Source of the DNA: Pseudomonas sp. Seg1
GTDB lineage: Bacteria; Pseudomonadota; Gammaproteobacteria; Pseudomonadales; Pseudomonadaceae
Direction of reading: 5' to 3'
Length of the DNA: 64,000 nt
Assembly (NCBI RefSeq): GCF_018326005.1
Contig: NZ_AP021903.1
Span: 6,259,501-6,323,500 of the forward strand
Of the stretch, positions 26,987-38,162 are shown one piece after another. The translations under genes and the position numbers were made by a program. Under the pieces are notes generated by a model. It was not told where the DNA came from and did not search any database. It worked only from the letters and a program-made list of their open reading frames with translations. The stretch's first letter is position 1; each line of letters starts with the position of its first letter.

Positions 26987-27694
26987 TCACGCCGTGGCGG
27001 GGGCGATGAAAGCGATTCCGGTGCGCAGTGCCGCGTTGCGCACGTGCTCCTGCATGGCTTTTTGTGCAGCGCCCGAGGCACGGCGAGCCAGTGCACGAAG
27101 GATCTTGCGGTGTTCCTGCCAGGTTTCCATGGCCCGTTCGGCGCGGATGAACGGTAGTTTCTGGCTCTCCAGGAAGATCTCGGCGCTGGCGGTGAGGATG
27201 CTCAGCATCGCTTGATTGCCGCTGGCCAGCAGGATTCGCCGGTGGAACTCAAAGTCCAGTTTTGCCGCTGCTTCGAAATCGCCAGCCTTCAACTGCTCGC
27301 GCATCGCCGCCACGTTGTCTTCCAGCACATCCAGATCGAACGTGCTCAGCGTCACCGCCGCCAGCCCGGCGGCAAAGCCTTCCAGTGCATAGCGAAGTTG
27401 AAAGATATCCAGCGGCGAGGCCTGCGCCGCGAACGACCAGCCTGGAGCATTCTCACCGCGCAACAACTCGACCGGTGACTGTACGAAAACCCCCTTGCCC
27501 GGCTGAATGCTGACCACCCCGAGGGCACTCAGCGACGACAACGCCTCACGCAACGAAGCGCGGCTGACGCCCAACTGCAACGCCAGATCCCGTTGTGACG
27601 GCAAGGCATCGCCCGCGCCAAAGCCCTGTTCGGTGATCAGTTTGCGGATCGCTTGCAGCGCCACTTCGGGTACCGCACGGGAGATCGAATTCAT
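26987..27694 (-). CDS. FadR/GntR (FCD) family transcriptional regulator
   Basis: ATG 27694 gives 235 residues: an N-terminal winged helix (LPSQRDLALQLGVSRASLRE, about residues 31-50) and a C-terminal FCD ligand-binding domain with the metal/ligand His and Asp residues in DFEFHRRILLASGNQ. It is divergent from an amino-acid ABC transporter operon and is a likely local regulator of it. An earlier start at 27817 would run through the control region and is not favoured. Confidence 0.87.
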   Translation of the reverse strand: MNSISRAVPEVALQAIRKLITEQGFGAGDALPSQRDLALQLGVSRASLREALSSLSALGVVSIQPGKGVFVQSPVELLRGENAPGWSFAAQASPLDIFQLRYALEGFAAGLAAVTLSTFDLDVLEDNVAAMREQLKAGDFEAAAKLDFEFHRRILLASGNQAMLSILTASAEIFLESQKLPFIRAERAMETWQEHRKILRALARRASGAAQKAMQEHVRNAALRTGIAFIAPATA

Positions 27695-27823
27695 GGTTTT
27701 TCGGACGCGCCAGGCCAATGTGCGGCTAGTTGTAAAGCTATTCGCCGAGTCCGGCAAGTCGTGCCCCAGCGGGGTTCGGTGCGGCGGGCCGATGCGCCAT
27801 GGCAGTGCGAAAAACAACCTGAC

Positions 27824-27847
27824 TGTTCAGACCAGTAAGACCGAACA
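27824..27847. promoter_or_regulatory. Possible operator between regulator and ABC operon
   Basis: TGTTC and GAACA flank a 14-base centre that contains AGACC twice in direct repeat. FCD-type regulators often bind GGTCT/AGACC-containing sites in the shared intergenic region, so this is a plausible site for the divergent regulator. Confidence 0.35.
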
Positions 27848-27888
27848 AACCCGCTGAAACTGCGGCCTGCCGGGACGAAATACGCGTA

Positions 27889-27905
27889 TTGGCACGGCAC
27901 ATGCT
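27889..27905 (+). promoter_or_regulatory. Candidate sigma-54 promoter of the amino-acid ABC operon
   Basis: TTGGCACGGCACATGCT matches the -24/-12 consensus YTGGCACG-N4-TTGCW with one mismatch in the -12 part, and the GG to GC distance is exactly ten bases. Start of transcription would be near 27915, about 35 bases before the first gene. Confidence 0.6.
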
Positions 27906-27950
27906 CTGTCCGATCGCAGATTTAACTTCCCGCCGATCCGGAGATTGTCC

Positions 27951-28736
27951 ATGACCAAGCGTTACAGCGCCCTCCTCGCCGCCCTGTTCTCCTCTCTGCT
28001 GCTAAGCCAAGCCCCTGCTCACGCCGACGGTCTCGACGATGTGGTCAAACGCGGCACATTGAAAGTTGCGGTGCCGCAGGACTTCCCGCCTTTCGGCTCG
28101 GTCGGCCCGGACATGAAGCCTCGTGGCCTGGACATCGATACGGCGAAACTGCTGGCCGATCAACTCAAGGTCAAACTCGAACTGACGCCGGTCAACAGCA
28201 CTAACCGCATCCCGTTCCTGACCACCGGCAAGGTCGATCTGGTGATTTCCAGCCTCGGCAAAAACCCCGAGCGCGAGAAAGTCATCGATTTTTCCCGCGC
28301 CTACGCGCCGTTCTACCTCGCCGTGTTCGGCCCGCCAGACGCTGCGATCGCCAACCTTGACGACCTCAAAGGCAAAACCATCAGCGTCACCCGTGGCGCC
28401 ATCGAAGACATCGAGCTGACCAAGGTTGCCCCCGAAGGCGTGACCATCAAGCGCTTCGAAGACAACAACTCGACCATCGCCGCTTACCTCGCAGGCCAAG
28501 TCGACCTGATCGCCAGCGGCAACGTGGTGATGGTCGCGATCAGCGAAAAGAACCCAAAACGTGTGCCGGCGCTGAAAGTGAAGCTCAAGGATTCGCCGGT
28601 CTACGTTGGCGTGAACAAGAACGAAGCGGCGCTGCTGGCCAAGGTCAACGACATCCTGACCACCGCCAAGGCTGACGGCGCTCTGGAAAAGAACTCGCAG
28701 ACCTGGCTGAAAGAGCCGCTGCCGGCCGATCTCTGA
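27951..28736 (+). CDS. Amino-acid ABC transporter substrate-binding protein
   Basis: ATG 27951 with GGAG before it gives 261 residues. A signal peptide (YSALLAALFSSLLLSQAPAHA) is followed by a family-3 solute-binding fold: GTLKVAVPQDFPPFGSVG, GLDIDTAKLLADQLKVKLEL, and TTGKVDLVISSLGKNPEREK. It captures a polar amino acid or related compound in the periplasm for the two permeases and ATPase that follow. The ligand cannot be assigned. Confidence 0.92.
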   Translation: MTKRYSALLAALFSSLLLSQAPAHADGLDDVVKRGTLKVAVPQDFPPFGSVGPDMKPRGLDIDTAKLLADQLKVKLELTPVNSTNRIPFLTTGKVDLVISSLGKNPEREKVIDFSRAYAPFYLAVFGPPDAAIANLDDLKGKTISVTRGAIEDIELTKVAPEGVTIKRFEDNNSTIAAYLAGQVDLIASGNVVMVAISEKNPKRVPALKVKLKDSPVYVGVNKNEAALLAKVNDILTTAKADGALEKNSQTWLKEPLPADL

Positions 28737-28757
28737 TCGACTGCGCGGGAGACTTTC

Positions 28758-29426
28758 ATGGCTTATCAGTTCGATTTCATGCCGGTGCTGGAAAACACCG
28801 ACCTGTTGCTGCGCGGCGCGCTGTTCACCCTTGAGTTGACGGCCATTGGCGCGCTGCTCGGGGTTGGCGTGGGCATTGTCGGGGCGCTGGTGCGGGCGTG
28901 GAATATTCGCCCGTTCTCGGCGATCTTCGGCGTCTACGTCGAGTTGATCCGCAACACGCCGTTTCTGGTGCAACTGTTCTTCATCTTCTTCGGCCTGCCG
29001 TCGCTGGGCGTGCAGATTTCCGAGTGGCAGGCGGCGGTGCTGGCGATGGTGATCAACCTCGGCGCTTACTCGACCGAGATCATCCGCGCCGGCATTCAGG
29101 CGATCCCGCGCGGACAACTGGAAGCCGCCGCCGCGCTGGCAATGACGCGCTTCGAGGCGTTCCGCCATGTGGTGCTGCTGCCGGCGCTGGGCAAGGTCTG
29201 GCCGGCCCTGAGCAGCCAGATCATCATCGTCATGCTCGGCTCGGCGGTGTGTTCGCAGATCGCCACCGAGGAGCTGAGCTTCGCCGCCAACTTCATTCAG
29301 TCGCGCAACTTCCGCGCTTTTGAAACCTACGCGCTGACCACGCTGATCTACCTGTGCATGGCGCTGCTGATCCGCCAACTGCTGAACTGGGTCGGCCGCC
29401 GCTACATCGCGAGGAGCAGCCAATGA
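28758..29426 (+). CDS. Amino-acid ABC transporter permease (HisM/GltJ type)
   Basis: A 222-residue inner-membrane permease with about five helices. The start of the family motif is VELIRNTPFLVQLFFIFFGL and the ATPase-coupling EAA loop reads GQLEAAAALAMTRFEAFRHV. It forms a heterodimer with the next gene, which it overlaps by four bases. Confidence 0.92.
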   Translation: MAYQFDFMPVLENTDLLLRGALFTLELTAIGALLGVGVGIVGALVRAWNIRPFSAIFGVYVELIRNTPFLVQLFFIFFGLPSLGVQISEWQAAVLAMVINLGAYSTEIIRAGIQAIPRGQLEAAAALAMTRFEAFRHVVLLPALGKVWPALSSQIIIVMLGSAVCSQIATEELSFAANFIQSRNFRAFETYALTTLIYLCMALLIRQLLNWVGRRYIARSSQ

Positions 29427-30073
29427 GCGACTTCACCTTCTGGGACATCCTGCGCAACCTGCTCACCGGTCTGCAATGGACGCTGGCGTTGTCGCTGGTG
29501 GCGTTTATCGGCGGTGGCCTCGTCGGGCTGCTGATCCTGATCATGCGCATCTCGAAAAACCCTGTGTCGAGCAACATCGCCCGGACCTGGATCGAACTGT
29601 TTCAGGGCACGCCGCTGTTGATGCAGCTGTTTCTGGTGTTCTTCGGCGTCGCACTGGCGGGGCTCGAAATCTCGCCGTGGATGGCGGCGGCGATTGCTCT
29701 GACCTTGTTCACCAGCGCCTATCTGGCGGAGATCTGGCGTGGCTGCGTCGGATCGATCGCGAATGGCCAATGGGAAGCCTCGGCGAGTCTGGCGCTGAAT
29801 CCCCTGGAACAGCTGCGCTACGTGATCCTGCCGCAAGCCTTGCGCATTGCCGTGGCGCCGACCGTGGGCTTTTCGGTGCAAGTGGTCAAAGGCACCGCCG
29901 TGACCTCGATCATCGGTTTCACCGAACTGACCAAGACCGGCGGCATGCTCGCCAACGCCACGTTCGAACCGTTCATGGTCTACGGCCTCGTCGCCCTCGG
30001 CTACTTCCTGCTCTGCTACCCCTTGTCCCTCAGTGCGCGCTACCTGGAAAGGAGACTGCATGCCTCTGCTTAG
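29423..30073 (+). CDS. Amino-acid ABC transporter permease, second subunit
   Basis: The 216-residue partner permease starts at ATG 29423 (ATGA overlap). It has the paired motifs WIELFQGTPLLMQLFLVFFG and the EAA loop NGQWEASASLALNPLEQLRY. Its 3' end overlaps the ATPase gene by 14 bases, so the three genes are tightly coupled. Confidence 0.92.
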   Translation: MSDFTFWDILRNLLTGLQWTLALSLVAFIGGGLVGLLILIMRISKNPVSSNIARTWIELFQGTPLLMQLFLVFFGVALAGLEISPWMAAAIALTLFTSAYLAEIWRGCVGSIANGQWEASASLALNPLEQLRYVILPQALRIAVAPTVGFSVQVVKGTAVTSIIGFTELTKTGGMLANATFEPFMVYGLVALGYFLLCYPLSLSARYLERRLHASA

Positions 30074-30797
30074 AATTTCCGCCCTGCATAAATACTACGG
30101 CGATCACCACGTGCTCAAAGGTATCGACCTCAGCGTCGAGGAAGGCCAGGTGGTGGCAATCATCGGCCGCAGCGGCTCGGGCAAATCGACCCTGCTGCGC
30201 ACGCTCAATGGCCTGGAATCGATCAACGACGGCGTGATCGAAGTCGACGGCGAGTACCTCGACGCCGCCCGCGCCGACCTGCGCAGCCTGCGGCAGAAGG
30301 TCGGCATGGTGTTTCAGCAGTTCAACCTGTTCCCGCACCTGACCGTGGGTGAAAACGTGATGCTCGCGCCGCAAGTGGTGCAGAAGGTGCCCAAGGCCAA
30401 GGCTGCGGATCTGGCGCGCAAGATGCTCGAACGGGTCGGCCTGGGGGAGAAATTTGATGCCTTCCCGGATCGGTTGTCCGGCGGGCAACAGCAACGGGTG
30501 GCGATTGCCCGGGCGCTGGCAATGTCGCCCAAGGTGCTGTTGTGTGACGAGATCACCTCGGCGCTCGACCCGGAACTGGTCAATGAAGTGCTCGCCGTGG
30601 TGCGCCAACTGGCCAAGGAGGGCATGACGCTGATCATGGTCACCCACGAAATGCGCTTTGCTCGTGAGGTGGGTGACAAACTGGTGTTCATGCACCACGG
30701 CAAGGTGCATGAGGTGGGGGATCCGAAGGTGTTGTTTGCCAATCCGCAGACGGTGGAATTGGCCAACTTCATTGGTACGGTTGAAGCGACAGCCTGA
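30060..30797 (+). CDS. Amino-acid ABC transporter ATP-binding protein
   Basis: ATG 30060 gives 245 residues of a GlnQ/HisP-type ATPase: Walker A GRSGSGKST, Q-loop MVFQQFNLFPHLTV, signature LSGGQQQRVAIARAL, Walker B VLLCDEITSALDPE and the switch His in MVTHEM. It powers the transporter encoded from 27951. Four genes in a row make a complete importer. Confidence 0.95.
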   Translation: MPLLRISALHKYYGDHHVLKGIDLSVEEGQVVAIIGRSGSGKSTLLRTLNGLESINDGVIEVDGEYLDAARADLRSLRQKVGMVFQQFNLFPHLTVGENVMLAPQVVQKVPKAKAADLARKMLERVGLGEKFDAFPDRLSGGQQQRVAIARALAMSPKVLLCDEITSALDPELVNEVLAVVRQLAKEGMTLIMVTHEMRFAREVGDKLVFMHHGKVHEVGDPKVLFANPQTVELANFIGTVEATA

Positions 30798-30825
30798 AGG
30801 TTATTCAGGGACTTTAGCGACCCCT

Positions 30826-30914
30826 TCGCGGGCCAGCCCGCTCCCACAGGGTTCTGCGGCGGAACATGATTGTGTGTTCGACACAAAAACCTGTGGGAGC
30901 GGGCTCGCCCGCGA
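30826..30914. repeat. REPIN
   Basis: Inverted REP pair (head GCGGGCCAGCCCGC, second copy GCGGGCTCGCCCGC, tail TCCCACAGG) about 40 bases apart, downstream of the ABC operon. The two heads differ slightly from each other. Confidence 0.85.
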
Positions 30915-31032
30915 TTGACCGCGCTGCGGTCTCAAGCTTTTCTGCGCTGAATCAACGGTTTCAACCGTGCGCGTTGGCGCCAGCGTTTGATCGTGGCACG
31001 ATGTCGGGGTTATCGACCGAGACCCCCAGACC

Positions 31033-32535
31033 ATGCCGCAATCCCAAGCCAAGAATCTGTCCCTGATCGCCGCAATCGACCTGGGCTCCAACAGCTTTCA
31101 CATGGTCGTGGCCAAGGCCCAGAACGGCGAAATCCGCATTCTCGAGCGCCTGGGCGAGAAGGTTCAGCTGGCCGCCGGCATCGACGATCAGCGCCAGCTC
31201 AACGAAGAATCGATGCAACGTGGCCTCGATTGCCTCAAGCGTTTTGCCCAACTGATCAACGGTATGCCGCTGGGCGCCGTACGCATCGTCGGCACCAACG
31301 CCCTGCGCGAAGCGCGCAACCGCCTCGAATTCATTCACCGCGCCGAAGAAATCCTCGGCCACCCGGTGGAAGTCATCTCCGGCCGTGAAGAGGCGCGCCT
31401 GATCTATCTGGGCGTGTCGCACACCCTCGCCGACACCCCGGGCAAACGCCTGGTCGCCGACATCGGCGGTGGCAGTACCGAATTCATCATTGGCCAGCGC
31501 TTCGAACCGCTGCTGCGCGAAAGCCTGCAGATGGGCTGCGTCAGCTTCACTCAACGCTATTTCAAGGACGGCAAGATTACTCCGGCCCGCTACGCCCAGG
31601 CCTACACGGCGGCGCGACTGGAGATCATGAGCATCGAACACGCCCTGCATCGCCTGACCTGGGATGAAGCCATCGGCTCCTCGGGCACCATCCGCGCCAT
31701 CGGCCTGGCGCTGAAGGCCGGCGGGCACGGCACTGGTGAAGTGAATGCCGAAGGTCTGGCGTGGCTCAAGCGCCGGCTGTTCAAACTCGGCGATGTCGAC
31801 AAGATCGATTTCGAAGGCATCAAGCCTGATCGCCGGGCAATTTTCCCGGCAGGTCTGGCGATTCTCGAAGCGATCTTCGACGCCCTTGAACTGCAACGCA
31901 TGGATCACTGCGACGGTGCGCTGCGTGAGGGCGTGCTCTACGACCTGCTAGGTCGCCATCACCACGAAGACGTGCGCGAACGCACCCTGACCTCGCTGAT
32001 GGAGCGCTATCACGTCGACCTGGAACAGGCCGCGCGGGTTGAACGCAAAGCCCTGCACGCCTTCGATCAGGTGGCTGCGGACTGGGAACTGGATGACGGT
32101 ATCTGGCGCGAACTGCTGGGCTGGGCTGCGAAAGTGCACGAAGTCGGCCTCGACATCGCCCACTATCACTACCACAAGCACGGCGCCTACCTGATCGAGC
32201 ACTCGGATCTGGCCGGGTTCTCCCGCGAAGATCAGCAAATGCTCGCCCTGCTGGTGCGCGGCCATCGCCGCAACATTCCCAAGGACAAGTTTGCCGATTT
32301 CGGTGACGACGGCGACAAGCTGATCCGCCTCTGCGTGTTGCTGCGCTTTGCCATTCTGTTCCACCACATTCGTGGGACGCAGGCGATGCCGCAGGTGGTT
32401 TTGCATGCGAAGGGCAACACTCTGGATGTGGAATTCCCGGAAAACTGGCTGGATGAGAATCAGCTGACTCAGGCGGATTTCGGGCTTGAGGCGGATTGGT
32501 TGACGCGGGTTGGCATCGTCCTCACCGTCCACTGA
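31033..32535 (+). CDS. ppx: Exopolyphosphatase
   Basis: The 500-residue Ppx/GppA family enzyme hydrolyses inorganic polyphosphate to phosphate. The N-terminal ASKHA fold is clear: phosphate-1 motif [30 protein letters not shown], and the phosphate-2 motif [16 protein letters not shown]. The C-terminal HD-like helical part ([20 protein letters not shown]) distinguishes full-length Ppx. It is convergent with ppk, so synthesis and breakdown genes face each other with a terminator between. Confidence 0.94.
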   Translation: MPQSQAKNLSLIAAIDLGSNSFHMVVAKAQNGEIRILERLGEKVQLAAGIDDQRQLNEESMQRGLDCLKRFAQLINGMPLGAVRIVGTNALREARNRLEFIHRAEEILGHPVEVISGREEARLIYLGVSHTLADTPGKRLVADIGGGSTEFIIGQRFEPLLRESLQMGCVSFTQRYFKDGKITPARYAQAYTAARLEIMSIEHALHRLTWDEAIGSSGTIRAIGLALKAGGHGTGEVNAEGLAWLKRRLFKLGDVDKIDFEGIKPDRRAIFPAGLAILEAIFDALELQRMDHCDGALREGVLYDLLGRHHHEDVRERTLTSLMERYHVDLEQAARVERKALHAFDQVAADWELDDGIWRELLGWAAKVHEVGLDIAHYHYHKHGAYLIEHSDLAGFSREDQQMLALLVRGHRRNIPKDKFADFGDDGDKLIRLCVLLRFAILFHHIRGTQAMPQVVLHAKGNTLDVEFPENWLDENQLTQADFGLEADWLTRVGIVLTVH

Positions 32536-32542
32536 TAACCCT

Positions 32543-32651
32543 TGTGGCGAGGGGATTTATCCCCGATGGACTGCGGAGCAGTCCCAGCTTTTTTTGGGGA
32601 AAAAGACCGGGGCCGCTTCGCGCCCCATCGGGGATAAATCCCCTCGCCACA
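32543..32651. repeat. Inverted repeat pair of the GTGGCGAGGGGATTTATCCCC type
   Basis: TGTGGCGAGGGGATTTATCC occurs here and again in inverted orientation ending at 32651, with a GC-rich middle. A second member of the same family is at 47388-47490. It is distinct from the REPIN family with TCCCACAGG tails. Confidence 0.8.
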
Positions 32652-32671
32652 GGTGAGTGAACGGCAGGCAC

Positions 32672-32706
32672 AAAAAAGGCGATCCCGTGGGATCGCCTTT
32701 TTTATG
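32672..32706. terminator. Bidirectional terminator between ppx and ppk
   Basis: AAAAAAGGCGATCCC and GGGATCGCCTTTTTT form a hairpin flanked by A and T runs. It serves both convergent genes. Confidence 0.88.
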
Positions 32707-32715
32707 GGCTGAAGG

Positions 32716-34941
32716 TCAGCTGCTCACCGGCAAAATCGGGCTGCCCAACCGCTCCAGCAACGTCGCCTGCGCACTGCGCGGGTTCTGGTTGCCGGTCGGC
32801 GTGTTGCGGATATAACGACCATCCGACTGCAAGCTCCAGCTGTGAGTGTTGTCGGTCAGGTACAGCTCCAGCTCTTTCTTCACGCGGGTCAGCAGCTTTT
32901 TGCCTTCCACCGGGAAGCAAGTCTCGACGCGCTTGTCGAGGTTGCGTTCCATCCAGTCGGCACTGGAGAGGAACATCTGCTCCTCGCCGCCATTAAGGAA
33001 GTAGAACACCCGGGTGTGCTCAAGGAAGCGGCCGATGATCGAGCGCACATGAATGTTGTGCGAAACCCCGGCGATGCCCGGCCGCAGGCAGCACATGCCA
33101 CGCACCACCAGATCGATGCGCACGCCGGACTGGCTGGCCTTGTACAGCGCGCGAATGATCTTCGGATCGGTCAGCGAGTTGAACTTGGCAATGATGTGCG
33201 CCGGTTTGCCTTCGACGGCGAACTGGGTTTCGCGGGCAATCATGTCGAGCATGCCCTTCTTCAGGGTAAACGGCGCATGCAACAGCTTCTTCATGCGCAG
33301 CGTTTTACCCATGCCGATCAACTGGCTGAACAGTTTGCCGACGTCTTCGCACAAGGCATCGTCGGAGGTCAGCAAGCTGTAGTCGGTGTAGAGCTTGGCG
33401 TTGCCGGCGTGATAGTTACCGGTGCCGAGGTGCGCGTAACGCACAATCTCGCCGGCCTCGCGACGCAGGATCAGCATCATCTTGGCGTGGGTCTTGAAGC
33501 CGACCACGCCGTAGATCACCACCGCGCCCGCTGCTTGCAGACGGCTGGCCAGTTGCAGGTTGGATTCTTCGTCAAAACGCGCACGCAGTTCGATGACCGC
33601 CGTGACTTCCTTGCCGTTACGCGCGGCGTCTACCAGCGCATCGACGATTTCCGAGTTGGCGCCGGAGCGGTACAGCGTCTGACGCACGGCCAGAACGTGC
33701 GGGTCTTTCGCCGCCTGGCGCAGCAGGTCGACCACCGGGGTGAACGACTCGAACGGGTGCAGCAGCAAAATGTCCTGCTTGCTGACCACGCTGAAAATGT
33801 TCTCGCTGTTTTGCAGCAGTTTCGGGATCTGCGGGGTGAACGGCGTGTATTGCAGCTCCGGATGACTATCCAGACCGGTGATGCTGAACAGGCGCGTCAG
33901 GTTGACCGGACCGTTGACCTGATACAGCTCGGTCTCGCTCAGGTTGAACTGCTTGAGCAGGTAGTCCGACAGGTGTTTCGGGCAGGTGTCGGCGACTTCC
34001 AGACGCACCGCGTCACCGTAACGACGCGAGAACAACTCGCCACGCAGGGCGCGGGCAAGGTCTTCGACGTCTTCGGAATCCAGCGCCAGGTCGGCGTTTC
34101 GGGTGAGGCGGAACTGGTAGCAGCCCTTGACCTTCATGCCCTGGAACAGGTCATCGGCGTGAGCGTGGATCATCGACGAGAGGAACACATAGTTGTCGCC
34201 GGCGCCGCCGACTTCTTCCGGTACCTTGATGATCCGTGGCAACAGGCGCGGTGCCGGGATGATCGCCAGACCGGAATCGCGACCGAAGGCGTCGATGCCT
34301 TCGAGCTCGACGATGAAGTTCAGGCTCTTGTTCACCAGCAACGGGAACGGGTGCGTCGGGTCGAGGCCGATAGGGGTGATGATCGGTGCGATCTCGTCGC
34401 GGAAATAGCGGCGCACCCAGGTTTTGATCTTGGTCGTCCAGTGGCGGCGACGGATGAAGCGCACCTGATGCTTTTCCAGCTCCGGCAGCAGGATATCGTT
34501 GAGGATCGCGTACTGACGGTCAACATGACCGTGGACCAGCTCACTGATCCGCGCCAGCGCTTGATGCGGTTGCAGGCCATCGGCGCCGGCCTGTTCACGG
34601 GCGAAGGTGATCTGCTTTTTAAGGCCGGCAACGCGGATTTCGAAGAATTCGTCGAGGTTACTGGAGAAGATCAGCAGGAACTTCAGCCGCTCCAGCAACG
34701 GATAGGACTCGTCCAGCGCCTGCTCCAGCACGCGGATGTTGAATTGCAGTTGCGAAAGCTCGCGATGGATATACAGGCTGCTGTCATCCAGGCCGGGAAT
34801 CGCTATCACCGGTGCCGCCGCAGCAGGTTCGGTGACCGGCGCGGGTGGCGCAGGCTCCAGTTCCGGCGGGGTTTCGGTGATTTGCTCCACCACCGGCTGA
34901 GCTTCTTTTACTGCAACTTCTGTGAGTCCTTCGGTATTCAT
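32716..34941 (-). CDS. ppk: Polyphosphate kinase 1
   Basis: The 741-residue PPK1 makes polyphosphate from ATP. After a proline-rich acidic extension (about residues 1-50) the N, head and two phospholipase-D-like C domains follow. The phosphorylated His is in [17 protein letters not shown], and a second His region is at RDDPH-like [19 protein letters not shown]. The C-terminal [20 protein letters not shown] is typical. The Pro/Ala-rich N-terminal tail is longer than in E. coli Ppk. hemB lies just upstream on the same strand. Confidence 0.95.
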   Translation of the reverse strand: MNTEGLTEVAVKEAQPVVEQITETPPELEPAPPAPVTEPAAAAPVIAIPGLDDSSLYIHRELSQLQFNIRVLEQALDESYPLLERLKFLLIFSSNLDEFFEIRVAGLKKQITFAREQAGADGLQPHQALARISELVHGHVDRQYAILNDILLPELEKHQVRFIRRRHWTTKIKTWVRRYFRDEIAPIITPIGLDPTHPFPLLVNKSLNFIVELEGIDAFGRDSGLAIIPAPRLLPRIIKVPEEVGGAGDNYVFLSSMIHAHADDLFQGMKVKGCYQFRLTRNADLALDSEDVEDLARALRGELFSRRYGDAVRLEVADTCPKHLSDYLLKQFNLSETELYQVNGPVNLTRLFSITGLDSHPELQYTPFTPQIPKLLQNSENIFSVVSKQDILLLHPFESFTPVVDLLRQAAKDPHVLAVRQTLYRSGANSEIVDALVDAARNGKEVTAVIELRARFDEESNLQLASRLQAAGAVVIYGVVGFKTHAKMMLILRREAGEIVRYAHLGTGNYHAGNAKLYTDYSLLTSDDALCEDVGKLFSQLIGMGKTLRMKKLLHAPFTLKKGMLDMIARETQFAVEGKPAHIIAKFNSLTDPKIIRALYKASQSGVRIDLVVRGMCCLRPGIAGVSHNIHVRSIIGRFLEHTRVFYFLNGGEEQMFLSSADWMERNLDKRVETCFPVEGKKLLTRVKKELELYLTDNTHSWSLQSDGRYIRNTPTGNQNPRSAQATLLERLGSPILPVSS

Positions 34942-34959
34942 CGAATGTTCCTGGGAGGG

Positions 34960-36099
<1,140 letters not shown>

Positions 36100-36180
36100 T
36101 CACGTCGAGACACATTTCGACACTTTCATGAATGTGTCCGAAGGGTTAGGCTGCGCGTTCATTTCGCCAGCACCCAGACA

Positions 36181-36831
36181 ATGCTCCAACAATTTCTGCA
36201 TGACTTTGGCTACTTTGCCTTGTTCCTCGGCACGTTCTTCGAAGGCGAAACCATCCTGGTGCTCGCGGGCTTCCTTGCGTTCCGTGGCTACATGGACATC
36301 AACCTGGTGGTGGTCGTGGCGTTCTTCGGCAGCTATGCCGGCGATCAGCTGTGGTACTTCCTGGGCCGCAAGCACGGGCGCAAATTGCTCGCACGCAAAC
36401 CGCGCTGGCAGCTGATGGGCGACCGCGCGCTGGAGCACATCCGCAAGCATCCGGACATCTGGGTTCTGAGCTTCCGCTTCGTTTATGGCTTGCGCACGGT
36501 GATGCCGGTGGCGATCGGCCTGTCGGGTTATCCGCCGGGACGTTATCTGCTGCTCAACGGGATTGGCGCGGCGATCTGGGCCACCGCACTGGCAGCCGCC
36601 GCTTATCACTTCGGCGCGGTGCTGGAAGGCATGCTCGGCAGTATCAAGAAATACGAGCTGTGGGTACTCGGGGCGTTGCTGGTACTGGGCGTTGGCCTGT
36701 GGCTGCGTCGTCGCTTCAAGAATGCCCGTCTGGCGAAACAGGTCTACGCCGACGAGCAAGCCGCGAAAGCCGCACAGCTGCACCAGGCTGAACAGGCCAA
36801 AGCCGCCGAACCTAAGACGCCAGCCGAGTAA
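36181..36831 (+). CDS. DedA family membrane protein
   Basis: A 216-residue inner-membrane protein of the DedA/SNARE-associated family. Hallmarks are LGTFFEGETILVLAGFLAF near the start, FFGSYAGDQLWYFLGRKHG, and RFVYGLRTVMPVAIGLSGYP. DedA proteins are implicated in polyprenyl-phosphate or lipid flipping. The tail is Ala/Lys-rich (AKQVYADEQAAKAAQLHQ). No good ribosome-binding site precedes the ATG. Its last 20 bases overlap the convergent next gene. Confidence 0.88.
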   Translation: MLQQFLHDFGYFALFLGTFFEGETILVLAGFLAFRGYMDINLVVVVAFFGSYAGDQLWYFLGRKHGRKLLARKPRWQLMGDRALEHIRKHPDIWVLSFRFVYGLRTVMPVAIGLSGYPPGRYLLLNGIGAAIWATALAAAAYHFGAVLEGMLGSIKKYELWVLGALLVLGVGLWLRRRFKNARLAKQVYADEQAAKAAQLHQAEQAKAAEPKTPAE

Positions 36832-38047
36832 TTCGCTGGCGACAGCCATACAGCCCGATGCCGCTGAGCAGGCTGTAACCGAGCAGGCCGGCCCACACCA
36901 ACGGGCTGGCCGGCCATAGCCCGACCAGCGGCGCCAGCCACACCAATGGCAGGTTCAACGCCAGCCGCAGCAGTTCTACCTTCAGCGCCCACGGGCGATT
37001 CTCCAGGGTTACGCCCAACCCAAACACACCGAACGCCACCGCGCCCCAGCCGAGCATCAACGCGGCGATCGGCAGGCTGTGTTCCAGATTCATCAAGTAA
37101 CTGCCCAACGCGATATAGACGCAGAACTGCAGCGCCACGTACCACTGCTGGCGGCGCTCAAGCGGCACTTCGAATTTACGGAACCGGGTCAGATCCGGTT
37201 TGCTCATCGGGTACTTCGCCGCGACGTCCGCCGGCCGCCAACCCGTGCGCATGAACCAGATCCGCAGCTTGTCCCACCGACTCTCGGCCCGCCGCGCGTC
37301 ATCCCACAACTGCGTATAAAACTGCAGATTGGCCCACAGCGGATTCCAGCTCGCCAGCGGCGTGGTCACGCCGAAAATCACCGGTTCGTTGTCGTCCTCT
37401 TCTTGATACGTGCCGAACAGCCGATCCCAAAGAATGAACACCCCGCCGTAGTTGCGATCCATGTAGAGAGCGTTCTGTGCATGGTGAGCCCGATGATTGG
37501 ATGGCGTGACGAAGCACCACTCGAACCAGCCGAGTTTGGGAATGTGCTTGGTGTGCACCCAGAATTGATAAAGCAGGTTCAGCGCCGCGACGCTGACGAA
37601 CACCAGCAGCGGCACGCCGAGCACGGCCATCGGCAGGTAAAAAATCCAGCCGAGCAGAAACCCGGTACTGGTCTGGCGCAACGCAGTGGAGAGGTTGTAC
37701 TCCTCGCTCTGGTGATGCACCGAGTGCGCCGCCCAGAGGATGTTGCGCTCATGCCCCATGCGGTGCAGCCAGTAGTAGCAGAAGTCATAGAGGACGAAGG
37801 CAAACACCCAGACCCAGGAGCTATCCACCGGCAATCTGAACAGCGCCAGATGATCAAGGGCAAAGGCATAGGTCACCAGGCCCACGCCCTTGGTCAGCAA
37901 GCCCGTGGTAGTCGACAGCACTCCGGTGCTGATGCTGTTCACCGCGTCGGCCAGGCGATAGTTGCTCACCCCGCGCCAACGGTCGGCGATCAGTTCCACC
38001 GCGATCAACACCAGGAAAAACGGCACCGCATACAGAATGAAGTCCAT
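36812..38047 (-). CDS. Sterol desaturase/fatty acid hydroxylase family protein
   Basis: The 411-residue multipass protein starts at ATG 38047 after CAGGA. It has the histidine clusters of di-iron membrane hydroxylases: YYWLHRMGHERN, WAAHSVHHQSEEYN and PSNHRAHHAQNALYMDRN. The C-terminal 150 residues add further membrane helices. Substrate is unknown; a lipid hydroxylase or desaturase role is inferred from the family. Confidence 0.87.
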   Translation of the reverse strand: MDFILYAVPFFLVLIAVELIADRWRGVSNYRLADAVNSISTGVLSTTTGLLTKGVGLVTYAFALDHLALFRLPVDSSWVWVFAFVLYDFCYYWLHRMGHERNILWAAHSVHHQSEEYNLSTALRQTSTGFLLGWIFYLPMAVLGVPLLVFVSVAALNLLYQFWVHTKHIPKLGWFEWCFVTPSNHRAHHAQNALYMDRNYGGVFILWDRLFGTYQEEDDNEPVIFGVTTPLASWNPLWANLQFYTQLWDDARRAESRWDKLRIWFMRTGWRPADVAAKYPMSKPDLTRFRKFEVPLERRQQWYVALQFCVYIALGSYLMNLEHSLPIAALMLGWGAVAFGVFGLGVTLENRPWALKVELLRLALNLPLVWLAPLVGLWPASPLVWAGLLGYSLLSGIGLYGCRQRITRLAS

Positions 38048-38162
38048 GACGCGTCCTGACTGGAATACCAAGGACAGATCCTAGGTGTAGCCGCCCCTTA
38101 ACCCTATGGCAACACGCGACAAATTAGTGGACATTTAGCGCCATGAATCTGGAGAGAAACCC

